Shown here: in pieces, positions 1 to 8,559 of the stretch | Layout of the letters: every line of letters begins with the position of its first letter | Numbering within the stretch: the first letter of the stretch is position 1 | NCBI GenBank assembly: GCA_002869565.1 | Contig: PKUJ01000011.1 | Coordinates: 1-64,000 of the forward strand | Direction: 5' to 3' | Source of the DNA: Arcobacter sp. | GTDB taxonomy: Bacteria > Campylobacterota > Campylobacteria > Campylobacterales > Arcobacteraceae | DNA length: 64,000 bases | Notes under the pieces: model-generated | The model's database searches: none | What the model was told of the DNA's origin: nothing | The model's input: only the letters and a program-made list of their open reading frames with translations | Made by a program: the position numbers and the translations under genes

Positions 1-208
1 GGATTACGTAAGAGTCTGAAGATAAAATTAGTTGATTATTACCTTGTAAATTATAAGAAAAGATAGAAGATTATGCACCCATATTTACTATTAAGTCTCT
101 TTTGCTTTATATAAAGCATTACCTGCACTTTTGTTTTAGTTGCTTGCTTGTGTGGTAGGGTTAAAGAAAAAATGTTACTAATTCAATATTCATAAATATA
201 ATAATTAA

Positions 209-229
209 ATAGGATAGTTTTTATCCTAT
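209..229. promoter_or_regulatory. Perfect inverted repeat upstream of chemoreceptor gene
   Basis: ATAGGATA (209-216) and TATCCTAT (222-229) form a perfect 8-bp inverted repeat around a 5-nt spacer. It lies two bases before the TTGAT box at 231-244 and about 70 nt before the chemoreceptor start. It could be an operator, or a weak terminator hairpin for whatever lies to the left of the window. The remainder of 1-298 is AT-rich and holds no gene that I can support. Confidence 0.4.
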
Positions 230-230
230 A

Positions 231-244
231 TTGATTTAAATCAA
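231..244. promoter_or_regulatory. FNR/DNR-type operator TTGAT-N4-ATCAA
   Basis: TTGAT (231-235), TTAA, ATCAA (240-244) is a perfect palindromic box of the kind bound by FNR- and DNR-family regulators. It lies 54 nt upstream of the chemoreceptor ATG at 299, a position suited to activation. The same box stands next to the DNR-like regulator gene at 54428-54441. The match to the consensus is seen directly; which regulator binds is inferred. Confidence 0.6.
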
Positions 245-298
245 TATAATATAAATATTATTTAAATAAACTCCTATTTCTAAAAACAAGGAGTTCAT

Positions 299-1708
299 AT
301 GTTTAATTTAAAATCATTATATCTAAGAATGACAATTGTGCATATAATTGGAATCATTCTTCTTCCTATAAATGCTATTTTTTTTACAGAAAATTCTATT
401 TCACAAATAATTCAGTTAATAATAGCTTTGGCACTAATTTTACATGAATTAGATGAAAGAAAGAATGGAAATCATTTATCAAAAAAATTAGTTAAGTTTC
501 TAAAAAATATGGACAATAAGGATGTAACTTTAGAAATAAATACATCAATGTCAAGTGAGTATACAGAAATTAAAGCTGTCATAGATAAAAGAGAAAGACA
601 TCTAATTGCTAAAGAAAAAGAAGAATCTATTTTAATTCAAGAGGCAAAAAAAGTCATGAGTAAAGTTAAGCATGGCGACTACTCAGAGATTATTAAATCT
701 AAAACATCGAATCTTTCATTAGAAGAATTTAAAGAAAGTGTAAATGACATGATTATTGAAACAAAACGACACTATTCTTCAATGAATAAGATATTAGAGA
801 ATTATACAAATTATAACTATATAGATGAATTATCTCTTAACGGGATAACTCAAGATAGTGAATTAAAACTTTTAGTAACAGCAATAAATAAGTTAAAAGA
901 AGCAATTACACAAATGTTATTAGAAAATAAAACTACTGGTGTAACATTACAAGTTTCCTCTGAAATATTATTAAGCAATGTAGATAAATTAAATCAATCT
1001 TCAAATGAAGCTGCAATTAGTTTAAAAAATACATCTGTCGTATTAAGTGATATTACACAAAATGTAACAAAAACATCAAAGCAAACAACTGAAATGTCAG
1101 AGCTTGCAAATGCCGTTATTTACTCAGCAAAAGAGGGACAGGAATTAGCCTTTAAAACAAACAAAGCAATGGATGAAATAAATGAACAAGTAAGTGCTAT
1201 TAAAGAATAAATTACAGTTATTGACCAGATTGCTTTTCAAACAAATATTCTTTCACTTAATGCTGCTGTAGAAGCTGCAACTGCAGGAGAAGCGGGCAAA
1301 GGATTTGCTGTTGTTGCACAAGAGGTTAGAAATCTTGCAAATAAAAGTACTGAAGCGGCAAAAGAAATTAAGAAGCTCGTTGAATCTGCAAATTTCAAAG
1401 CAAATGAAGGAAAAACAATCGCAAATGATATGATCAAAGGATATAACTGCTTAAATACTGATATTGATAAAACTATTGACATTATAAATGATGTTGGAAA
1501 TACTTCGAGAGATCAACAAATAGGAATTGTTCAGATTAATGAAGCTGTGAGTATTTTAAAAGAACAAATTAAAGCTAATACAGAAGTTTCATCTCAGGCA
1601 AATAGTATCGCAGAGAAAACTTTAAACATCGCCAACACAATTGTTGATAATACAAACGAAAAAAATTTTGATGGAAAAGATAATAGTAACGATAATGAAT
1701 GTGTTTAG
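299..1708 (+). pseudogene. Methyl-accepting chemotaxis protein, interrupted by an in-frame TAA
   Basis: An intact reading frame of 469 sense codons is split by one TAA at 1208-1210. The first part (303 aa) has two hydrophobic segments near the N terminus with almost no periplasmic loop, then a coiled-coil cytoplasmic region. The second part, in the same frame, starts with the highly conserved MCP signalling hairpin ([20 protein letters not shown], then [18 protein letters not shown]) and runs to 1708. The stop replaces the residue just before ITVIDQ, where related receptors usually carry Ala. The short receptor body suggests sensing of a cytoplasmic or membrane (redox) signal. Either it is a recent nonsense mutation, since the downstream half is still well conserved, or a sequencing error. 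A strong SD (aaggag) precedes the ATG. Confidence 0.85.
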
Positions 1709-1720
1709 AAAGGGCATAAA

Positions 1721-2926
1721 ATGAATTTAAAATCAAAAAATATAAACGAAAATAATTTTAATAAAGTATTGAAGCATTATAAATTTAATAGTTCAGATGC
1801 TAAAGCATTAAATGACATAAAAAGTATTACAGTTAAATATGTAGAAAAGCTACTAAAAGGATTTTATAAGTTTATTTTTGAATTTGATCATGCAAAAATG
1901 TTTCTCCATAATAATGAAGTTTTAAAAAGACATGAACAAGGAATCAAAGATTGGTTCCTAAGTCTTTTTTGTGGGAAATACGATGAATCATATTTTGAAA
2001 AACTAAATTTGATTAGTGAGATCCATGTGAGAATAGGCTTGCCTGCTCATTATGTGAATACTGCATTTAGTTATGTTAGAAGATTTGTAAAAGATATACT
2101 TATAAAAGAAAATAAGTTAACATCTTTATCTTCATGGGATAAAATTATAGATATAAACTTAGATATATTAACTATTGCATATAGAGAAGAAGAACAAAGT
2201 AAATTAGTTAGTGAAATTCTCTTTCTAAAAAACGCTGTTGCATCTGAGAATATCCTTCCTTATTTTCAGCCCATATTTAATTCAAGAACTTTAGAAATAG
2301 AAAAATATGAAAGCTTAATGAGAATTAAAGAAGCAGATTTAGGAGATGTGGTTTCAGTCTTTAAATATTTAGATTTATCAAAGAAAGTAAAGTTATATGA
2401 AGAAATGATGCACTTAATGTTCTCAAAATCATTAAAAATATTCTGTAAAAAAGATTTTGAATTTAGTCTAAATCTATGCTATGAAGATATTAAAAATGAC
2501 AAATTTAGGAATTTTATTTATGACAAAATAAAAGATTGTTCTACCTCAAATTATATTATATTTGAAATTTTAGAATCGGATTGTATAAAAGATTTTTCTA
2601 TTGTAGAAGATTTTGTTTCTACAATAAGAAAATACGGTTGTAAAATTGCAATTGATGATTTTGGAAGTGGCTATTCAAGTATGGAAAACATATTAAAATT
2701 AAAACCAGAAATCATTAAAATTGATGGCTCTTTAATAAAAGATATTGACACCTCAATAGAATCAAAAACAATAGTGAAAAATATTATTAGTATGTCTAAA
2801 GAACTAAATGCAAAAACAGTAGCCGAATATGTGCATTCAGAGGAAGTTTTCAAAACGGTAAAAGATTTAGGTGTAGATTTTTTACAAGGCTTTTATTTAG
2901 GAAAACCTCAAAGCTTTATTCGATAG
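1721..2926 (+). CDS. Globin-coupled EAL-domain c-di-GMP phosphodiesterase
   Basis: Residues about 1-165 form a sensor globin (protoglobin-like) domain. The segment EIHVRIGLPAHYV carries the proximal haem histidine in the pattern typical of globin-coupled sensors. Residues about 185-400 form an EAL domain with its signature residues in order: ESLMRI, NL-region, FEILES, DDFGSGYSS, IKIDGSLI, AEYVHSEE and LQGFYLGKP. The metal- and substrate-binding Glu, Asp and Lys residues are present, so hydrolysis of c-di-GMP is likely. O2, NO or CO bound to haem would control activity. It follows the broken chemoreceptor by 12 nt and may share its TTGAT-N4-ATCAA box. The DosP family uses PAS haem instead; here the sensor is a globin. 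Confidence 0.85.
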   Translation: MNLKSKNINENNFNKVLKHYKFNSSDAKALNDIKSITVKYVEKLLKGFYKFIFEFDHAKMFLHNNEVLKRHEQGIKDWFLSLFCGKYDESYFEKLNLISEIHVRIGLPAHYVNTAFSYVRRFVKDILIKENKLTSLSSWDKIIDINLDILTIAYREEEQSKLVSEILFLKNAVASENILPYFQPIFNSRTLEIEKYESLMRIKEADLGDVVSVFKYLDLSKKVKLYEEMMHLMFSKSLKIFCKKDFEFSLNLCYEDIKNDKFRNFIYDKIKDCSTSNYIIFEILESDCIKDFSIVEDFVSTIRKYGCKIAIDDFGSGYSSMENILKLKPEIIKIDGSLIKDIDTSIESKTIVKNIISMSKELNAKTVAEYVHSEEVFKTVKDLGVDFLQGFYLGKPQSFIR

Positions 2927-3242
2927 AACTAATTTTTAATATTAATCTTCTTTCTTGCCCATTTCCAGATAATTAAGTGGTTAAAAAAATGTCTAGTGTC
3001 AAAGTTAAATTAAAAAAGAAAGAAATAAAAAAAGGCTCCGTTAGGAACCTTTTTTTATTTCGGAGAATGAATGTTAAAGTTCGCATTCTTTAACTTAATT
3101 TAGAAAAGGGTTCACGTTCCTTTTCAACCTATGTAAAAATTATAATAGGTTTGAGTTAACACTAATCAAATGATATATTAATGATTAATTAATAGTTTTT
3201 TATTAAAATGATTGGGTTAAATTTAAAACAAAAAAAGAAATA
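2927..3242. other. Structured intergenic region with three hairpins
   Basis: This 316-nt gap has no ORF that I can support. It holds the terminator at 3027-3056, then GTTAAAG (3073-3079) facing CTTTAAC (3088-3094), then GAAAAGG (3103-3109) facing CCTTTTC (3119-3125). The segment 3030-3130 is visibly richer in G and C than its flanks. CTCCG in the terminator loop side could also pair with CGGAG at 3061-3065. A small RNA or a decayed element are both possible. Confidence 0.4.
3027..3056 (+). terminator. Rho-independent terminator after EAL gene
   Basis: A-tract plus GG at 3027-3035 pairs with CC plus T-tract at 3048-3056. Inside, TCC pairs with GGA around a GTTA loop, with one C/A mismatch. 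The symmetric A and T tracts could let it act on both strands. Confidence 0.75.
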
Positions 3243-3644
3243 TTAGATTAAAGAATCTAATCTATCTCCATTATCATTTAAAATTATTTCAAACTCACAT
3301 GTATACAATTCATTAGATTTTAAAAATTCAATTGAATCATATACTGTTTTTTGTGGATCTTTACAATATACATAAAACTGCATTAGTCCTTCACAAATAT
3401 CAACTGCTAACAAAGCTAAATCATTTTCTTCTTCTAAAGCTTCTAGATGATTATTTTCAAATACTGTAAAGAAAGCTATACAGGAAGGATCAGGGAACAT
3501 AATATCATCAGCCACATAGAAGTTATGTTTTATAATTACTAAATTTGGAAACTCTTTTATACTTTGATGAATATCTATATCATCTCTTACTCTTAGCATC
3601 TGGTTTATATTTCCAGTGTTTTCTAAGTACCATTTTTCTTCCAT
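3243..3644 (-). CDS. Hypothetical protein, possible DUF695-like
   Basis: 133 aa, acidic, no signal peptide or membrane segment. It begins MEEKWYLENTGN and has a central stretch DDIMFPDPSCIAFFTVFEN. The layout (short soluble protein beginning with a tryptophan-rich strand, with LRVRDDI) faintly recalls DUF695 proteins, but I cannot confirm this. It ends 10 nt before ung on the same strand, with its start downstream of ung's stop, so the two are probably co-transcribed in the order ung then this gene. Function unknown. Confidence 0.6.
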   Translation of the reverse strand: MEEKWYLENTGNINQMLRVRDDIDIHQSIKEFPNLVIIKHNFYVADDIMFPDPSCIAFFTVFENNHLEALEEENDLALLAVDICEGLMQFYVYCKDPQKTVYDSIEFLKSNELYTCEFEIILNDNGDRLDSLI

Positions 3645-3654
3645 TATTTTCCTT

Positions 3655-4305
3655 TTACCAATTAATTGCTTTTTTACCTATAGATTCTAAAAATTCATTT
3701 GTTTTACTAAAATGCTTACATCCAAAAAAACCGCGGTATGAAGAGAGTGGGCTGGGATGTGGAGCTGTCAAAATATGATGTTTTGACCTGTCTATAATTT
3801 TAGTCTTTGCAATTGCTGGACCACCCCAAAGAATAAACACTATATCTTTACAGTTTTGGGAGATATATTTGATGATATTATCTGTAAATATTTCCCAACC
3901 TAATTTATGATGAGATTTTGGTTTTGATTCTTCAACTGTCAAAATTGTATTTAAAAGTAATACTCCATCTTCTGCCCAAGGGTTTAAATCACCATCTAAA
4001 CAATAAGATGGTCTTTTTAAATCATCTTCTATTTCTTTTAAAATATTTTGCATAGAAGGTGGATTTTTTATCTCTTTAGGTGTAGAAAAAGATAAACCTT
4101 GCGCTTGACCAAAACCATGGTAGGGATCTTGTCCTAAAATTACAACTTTTAAATTTTCTATTTGTGTTTTAGAAAAGGCATTAAATATTTTCTCTTTTGG
4201 AGGGAAAACTGTAGAAGTTTCATACTTTGAATTTATTTGTTTTTCTAAGTTTTTATAATAATCTTTTTCTTTTTCTTCGTTAATTACTTCTTCCCAAGTT
4301 TTCAT
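3655..4305 (-). CDS. ung: Uracil-DNA glycosylase (family 1)
   Basis: 216 aa, the usual length. It removes uracil from DNA in base excision repair. Family-1 motifs are all present: the water-activating loop GQDPYHGFGQAQGLSFS (catalytic Asp), LLNTILTVEESKPKSH, ILWGGPA, and the DNA minor-groove loop HPSPLSSYRGFFG with the catalytic His. It is the first gene of a leftward pair with the 133-aa hypothetical gene. The start ATG at 4305 is preceded by an aaggaaat-type SD. Confidence 0.95.
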   Translation of the reverse strand: MKTWEEVINEEKEKDYYKNLEKQINSKYETSTVFPPKEKIFNAFSKTQIENLKVVILGQDPYHGFGQAQGLSFSTPKEIKNPPSMQNILKEIEDDLKRPSYCLDGDLNPWAEDGVLLLNTILTVEESKPKSHHKLGWEIFTDNIIKYISQNCKDIVFILWGGPAIAKTKIIDRSKHHILTAPHPSPLSSYRGFFGCKHFSKTNEFLESIGKKAINW

Positions 4306-4433
4306 TTATTTCCTTATCTTACATTTAGAATCATATTATTCCTAATTTATGCTAAATAGAAAAAATCCTTTTCATTATTTATTAATCAATATTTCAATAA
4401 TATACCCTAATTTTAAAATAAAAGGTATAAACA

Positions 4434-5024
4434 ATGAAAGCTTTTTTAATAGGACTTGCAGTAATAGTTTTAGGTCTTGTAGCTTTAATAGTTACAAATA
4501 TTAATAATGTGCCAAAATTAGATGAGAATGTTAAAGCATCTTGGTCTCAAGTACAAAATCAATACAAAAGAAGAGCAGATTTAATTCCAAATCTTGTTTC
4601 AACAGTAAAAGGTTATGCAGAACATGAAAAGTCAACTTTTAAAGAAGTTACAGAAGCTAGAGCAAATGTAGGAAAAATATCTTTAACACCTGAGATGTTA
4701 TCAAATCCACAAATGTTTCAACAATTTCAACAAGCACAAGGGGCTTTAAGTTCTGCCCTATCAAAACTTATGTTAGTTGTTGAAAAATATCCTGATTTAA
4801 AAGCAAATAAAAACTTCCTTGCTCTTCAAACTCAACTTGAAGGAACTGAAAATAGAATAACTGTTGCAAGAAAGGATTATATTCAAACTGTAAAACTTTA
4901 TAATCTTGAACTAAGAACATATCCAGGAAGAATAGTTGCTGCTATTATGTATCCAGAAGCCCAAGTTAGACAAACTTTTACAGCAAGTCCACAAGAACAA
5001 GAGACACCAAAAGTAAAATTCTAA
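4434..5024 (+). CDS. LemA family membrane protein
   Basis: 196 aa. One N-terminal membrane segment (about residues 2-23) leads into a helical domain. Typical LemA features are VKASWSQVQNQYKRRADLIPNLV near residue 35, and later LKANKNFLALQTQLEGTENRI and ARKDYIQTVKLYN. The molecular function of LemA is not established. It leads an operon with two TPM-domain genes, a common genomic pairing that suggests a shared membrane or protein-quality role. Confidence 0.9.
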   Translation: MKAFLIGLAVIVLGLVALIVTNINNVPKLDENVKASWSQVQNQYKRRADLIPNLVSTVKGYAEHEKSTFKEVTEARANVGKISLTPEMLSNPQMFQQFQQAQGALSSALSKLMLVVEKYPDLKANKNFLALQTQLEGTENRITVARKDYIQTVKLYNLELRTYPGRIVAAIMYPEAQVRQTFTASPQEQETPKVKF

Positions 5025-5025
5025 T

Positions 5026-5907
5026 ATGAAAAAAATAATTATTGCAGTAGTATATTTTCTTTTTTTACAAAATATCCTATTTGCAGAACCTTCTTTTCCT
5101 CAACTCACAGGAAGAGTTGTAGATAATGCCAATATTCTATCGGAGCAAGAAGAATCAAAGCTCTCTGCTATTTTAGAGAGTCATGAAAAAGAGAGTTCTA
5201 ATCAGATAGTAATAGTAACTCTAAGTTCACTAAATGGATATGACATTGCAGATTATGGTTATCAACTAGGTAGATATTGGGGAATTGGGCAAAAAGATAA
5301 AGACAATGGTGTTTTACTTATTATTTCAATGGCAGAAAAAAAGCTACGAATTGAAGTTGGCTATGGTTTAGAAGGTGCACTTCCAGATAAAACTGCCCAT
5401 GAGATTATTGAATATGTATTAAAACCAAAATTTAGACAAGGTAATTTTTATGGTGGAATAAATGATACCACAGTTAATATTATAAAAGCGATAAAAGGTG
5501 AATACAAACCAAGTGCAAATAAGCCATTATCAAAATCATCAGAAAATTGGTTTTTCCTATTTTTTGCAATCATATTTATTTCAGGGATACTCTTATCCGC
5601 AACAAATAAGAAAAAAAATAAAAAAATCACTAAACTATTTCATTCTAGTATGTTAGGAGGATTTGCAGGAACTTTTTTAATGGGATTTACCCAAAGTCTA
5701 ATCTTTGCAACTCTAGCATACTTTATTACTGCTATAATCGTTTATATAACTACAAAAAAAGTTTCTTACGATGCTTATTCCTCTACTCATCCTTCATATA
5801 CAGGAGGATATAGTAGTTCTGGTGGATTTGGTAGTTCTGGAGGTTTTGGAGGTTTCAGTGGCGGTGGCGGAAGCTTTGGTGGCGGTGGCGCTAGTGGAGG
5901 ATGGTAA
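5026..5907 (+). CDS. TPM-domain protein with signal peptide and glycine-rich tail (YgcG-like)
   Basis: 293 aa. A signal peptide (about 1-20, ending LFA) precedes a TPM domain (about 25-155) with FPQLTGRVVDNANILS, SNQIVIVTLSSLNG and LRIEVGYGLEGALPD. Two or three membrane helices follow (about 170-245), then a Gly/Ser-rich tail (about 255-293). This architecture matches YgcG-type proteins encoded beside LemA. Start lies 1 nt after lemA's stop, and the end overlaps the next gene by 7 nt, so the genes are translationally coupled. Confidence 0.85.
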   Translation: MKKIIIAVVYFLFLQNILFAEPSFPQLTGRVVDNANILSEQEESKLSAILESHEKESSNQIVIVTLSSLNGYDIADYGYQLGRYWGIGQKDKDNGVLLIISMAEKKLRIEVGYGLEGALPDKTAHEIIEYVLKPKFRQGNFYGGINDTTVNIIKAIKGEYKPSANKPLSKSSENWFFLFFAIIFISGILLSATNKKKNKKITKLFHSSMLGGFAGTFLMGFTQSLIFATLAYFITAIIVYITTKKVSYDAYSSTHPSYTGGYSSSGGFGSSGGFGGFSGGGGSFGGGGASGGW

Positions 5908-6518
5908 TGTATTTAAATGACAATGAAAAAAATCTAATCTCTAAAGAGATAGAAGAATTAGAAAAAAAGAGTTCCTCAGAACTTGTGGCAGTTGTAACTA
6001 AACAATGCTCTTCATATAAGTTTGAAACTGTAGTTTTAAGCCTTTTTATTACAATTATCATTTCTATATTTGCTCTACTATTTGAAATAAGTGCTGGAAA
6101 ATTCTTTCAGGTACAAGTACTATCCTTTTTTATATTTTATTTTGTTTTTGATAAGTTTAAAAAAACACTTCTAAGTTTTCTTCCAAAATCATTTAAATAT
6201 ACAAAAGCGTCAGCTTATGCTCATAAACAGTTTTCAAATCTTGGATTTCAAACAACAAAAACAAAACAAGCTATTATGTTTTTTGTTAGCTTAGATGAAA
6301 AATATGTAGAAATCATAACGGATAGTGTAATAAAAGAAAAGATTGATGACTCTTATTGGCAAACTATTGTTGATGAATTTATTATAGATGTAAAAAACAA
6401 CAATCTATCAGAAGGATATTTAAAAGCTATAAAAAGTTGTAATGAAATTTTAATCAAAAATTTTCCTATTCAAGAAAACGATGAAAATGAATTACCAAAT
6501 GAAGTTGTTGAATTATAA
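5901..6518 (+). CDS. Second TPM-domain membrane protein
   Basis: 205 aa. It starts within the last codons of the preceding gene. An N-terminal segment (SKEIEELEKKSSSELVAVVTKQC) resembles the start of TPM domains. Two closely spaced membrane helices (about 45-90) are followed by a soluble part with SAYAHKQFSNLGFQTTKTKQAIMFFVSLDEKYVEII. It is the TPM partner that lacks the signal peptide and Gly-rich tail. Function unknown; context suggests a complex with LemA and the previous protein. Confidence 0.75.
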   Translation: MVMYLNDNEKNLISKEIEELEKKSSSELVAVVTKQCSSYKFETVVLSLFITIIISIFALLFEISAGKFFQVQVLSFFIFYFVFDKFKKTLLSFLPKSFKYTKASAYAHKQFSNLGFQTTKTKQAIMFFVSLDEKYVEIITDSVIKEKIDDSYWQTIVDEFIIDVKNNNLSEGYLKAIKSCNEILIKNFPIQENDENELPNEVVEL

Positions 6519-6529
6519 AGGAAAATAAA

Positions 6530-7180
6530 ATGAATGAAAAAGCACTTATATTTGATTTAGATGGCACACTTATTGATTCATTAACAGATATTGCACTTTG
6601 CGCAAATGAAGTCTTAAAAAGACTTAACTTACCCACACATGAAATAGATGATTATAAAAAGTTTGTCGGTGGAGGAGCATTAGTTTTAATCGAAAACTGT
6701 ACTCCTGAAGATTCTTCAGAAGAATTAATAGAAAAAGCTCTAGAAGAGTTTAAAGAAGTTTATGATGAAAAACTACAAGGGAATACAAAACCTTATGAAG
6801 GTGTTTATGAATTACTTGAAGAACTCAAAAATAAAAATATAAAAATAGGCGTTTTATCAAATAAACCCCATAAATTTACACTTAAATATGTAGAAGAATT
6901 CTTTAATTCACATAATATTATTGAAGCTCATGGACAAAAAAAAGAGATACCTCCAAAACCCCATCCTTTGGGAGCTATAAATATAGCAAATTCATTTAAT
7001 CTTCCTTGTGAAAATATCTATTTTATTGGAGATAGTGATGTAGATATGCAAACTGCGAAAAATGCAGGAATGATTGCAGTTGGTGTGTCTTGGGGTTTTA
7101 GAGGAACAGAAGAATTAATAGAAAATGGAGCAGATTTTATAGTAGAAACTCCACAAGATATTTTAAAACTGTTAAATTAA
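6530..7180 (+). CDS. gph: HAD-superfamily phosphatase, phosphoglycolate phosphatase-like
   Basis: 216 aa. HAD motif I FDLDGTLIDS (nucleophile Asp at about residue 9), motif II GVLSNKPH, Lys in PPKPHP, and motif IV GDSDVDMQTAKNAGM are present. Size and the small helical cap between motifs I and II fit the Gph/PgmB group. 2-phosphoglycolate is the likely substrate, but other HAD enzymes of this group have different sugar-phosphate substrates. It lies 11 nt after the TPM gene and closes the lemA operon. Confidence 0.8.
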   Translation: MNEKALIFDLDGTLIDSLTDIALCANEVLKRLNLPTHEIDDYKKFVGGGALVLIENCTPEDSSEELIEKALEEFKEVYDEKLQGNTKPYEGVYELLEELKNKNIKIGVLSNKPHKFTLKYVEEFFNSHNIIEAHGQKKEIPPKPHPLGAINIANSFNLPCENIYFIGDSDVDMQTAKNAGMIAVGVSWGFRGTEELIENGADFIVETPQDILKLLN

Positions 7181-7184
7181 ACAA

Positions 7185-7205
7185 AGTAAGCTAAAAAAGC
7201 TTACT
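7185..7205. terminator. Bidirectional terminator between convergent genes
   Basis: AGTAAGCT (7185-7192) and AGCTTACT (7198-7205) form a perfect 8-bp stem with an A-rich loop. It overlaps the stop of the leftward gene and follows the rightward gph gene. No long T-tract follows, so strength is uncertain. Confidence 0.6.
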
Positions 7206-8016
7206 CTGGTTTTTTATAGCCTAATTCTTGGATAACATCCATTGGACTCATATCATATTTTTCAGCTACCTCTCTAAATTTATCATCTTCCTTCGCATCA
7301 ATTCCCAAAGCTTTTAACTTAATAATTAGCTCCTCATTTGACAATCTAAGAGTCTTAGCAACTTCAGATATAGTTTTCTTACCCATTCCAGTTAACTGAA
7401 TAGTTTCTTGCCCTACTTTTTCGAAATTTTTTCTAAAAAGATTATAAATAAACTGTGGACTCAAACTATTTTCATCCCCAATTTGAATAAGACTTTGAGT
7501 AGTTTCGAACTTAATATTATTTGATTTTAAGACTTCTTGACTTTTTTCAAAATCATATCCCATTTTCTTAACAAACATTTTAAGAGAAGACAACTCAGCA
7601 TGTGAATAAGGAGCTGTTCCATACTCTTTTTCCCAAGAGTTTTTTATGCCAGTTCCAAAATCTAAAAAGTTAGAAAATGGCGCAAGACCAGACAGTGTTC
7701 CCACTAAAAAAACTACAGTTAAAATAACTGCAACCAACATGTCTTTTGTAAAAACAACCATCTCTTTTGCTTTATTTTTCATATAACTAGTAAGAGGATT
7801 CCAATTATAATAAACATGAATTAATGTCATAATTATAAAAAGTGCCATAAAAGTGGAATGAATTTGAGCATAACTCTCTTTACTCAAGCCAAGTAACTTC
7901 CAATTTGCCCAATTTGCAATTCTTCCAGGAGGTGAAATAAAGAGCATAATACCTGTATAAGTCATAACCAACATGACCCACATCATTGTAAGTGAAGTGA
8001 TTTTTTTTAGATTCAT
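7201..8016 (-). CDS. DUF4405-like cytochrome b-type membrane protein with C-terminal helical repeats
   Basis: 271 aa. Three membrane helices (about 8-30, 50-70, 90-112) carry histidines in IHSTFMALFIIMTLIHVYYNW that could bind haem, as in DUF4405/cytochrome b561-like proteins. After a short periplasmic stretch, the second half (about 145-271) is soluble. It contains four similar helix-turn units (SSLKMFVKKMGYD, FETTQSLIQIGDENSLSPQ, KKTISEVAKTLRLSNEELIIKLKALGI, DKFREVAEKYDMSPMDVIQELGY) that resemble EF/SAM-like helical motifs. Similar tails occur on other membrane redox proteins. Redox role is inferred; electron partner unknown. Confidence 0.65.
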   Translation of the reverse strand: MNLKKITSLTMMWVMLVMTYTGIMLFISPPGRIANWANWKLLGLSKESYAQIHSTFMALFIIMTLIHVYYNWNPLTSYMKNKAKEMVVFTKDMLVAVILTVVFLVGTLSGLAPFSNFLDFGTGIKNSWEKEYGTAPYSHAELSSLKMFVKKMGYDFEKSQEVLKSNNIKFETTQSLIQIGDENSLSPQFIYNLFRKNFEKVGQETIQLTGMGKKTISEVAKTLRLSNEELIIKLKALGIDAKEDDKFREVAEKYDMSPMDVIQELGYKKPE

Positions 8017-8124
8017 AATAAATCCTTTTTCTTAGTTTTTCTTATTAAAATTATATATTAAGTATTTTAACAGCTTATTAATCAAAAAAGAACTTATTAT
8101 AAGAATACTTCAAGATAAATATAT

Positions 8125-8544
8125 TTAAAGATTAAGAGTTCTATCCCAATTTGTTGTTTTTATATGATGCATTAATTCATCTTTTATATTTTGAGGTATT
8201 GGCATCGATTCTTTTGTTATATGATTAAAATAAATCATTACACCTTTTCCTGTTGTGCAAAGTTGCCCATTTTGATATAAACCATGGATAAAATGCATAG
8301 ATGAAGTTCCTACTTTTTCTAAAGCCGTCTCTACTATCACATCCTTTCCATAAAAAACTTCTCTTAAAAAATCTGTACTAGTATGTGCAAGAATCATATG
8401 CATATTTTTGGGATCTAGAGTAGGATCAAAAAGTTTAAGGAAAGGTTGTCTACATAAATCAAACCATATTGTATAAACATTGTTATTTATATGTCCCAAA
8501 GCATCAGTTTCATTAAACCTTGGATTTATAATTTCTGTGAACAT
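8125..8544 (-). CDS. Hot-dog fold acyl-CoA thioesterase (4HBT/YbgC type)
   Basis: 139 aa. The 4HBT signature is clear near the N terminus: RFNETDALGHINNNVYTIWFD, with the catalytic Asp in ETDALGH. It is the third gene of the leftward unit paaN-paaY-thioesterase, 15 nt after paaY. It would hydrolyse an acyl-CoA, here probably a dead-end CoA ester of the phenylacetate pathway or an aromatic acyl-CoA. It is a different hot-dog subfamily from the PaaI gene at 14096, so the island has two such enzymes plus PaaY. Confidence 0.8.
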   Translation of the reverse strand: MFTEIINPRFNETDALGHINNNVYTIWFDLCRQPFLKLFDPTLDPKNMHMILAHTSTDFLREVFYGKDVIVETALEKVGTSSMHFIHGLYQNGQLCTTGKGVMIYFNHITKESMPIPQNIKDELMHHIKTTNWDRTLNL

Positions 8545-8559
8545 TCTTATCCTTTATTA

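Noticed and set aside
91-126. Minus-strand peptide resembling the end of a GGDEF domain (AGNALYKAKET then stop)
   Set aside because: Only about 11 residues fit, an in-frame stop lies just upstream, and similar short matches arise by chance in AT-rich DNA. A decayed cyclase gene is possible but not supportable.
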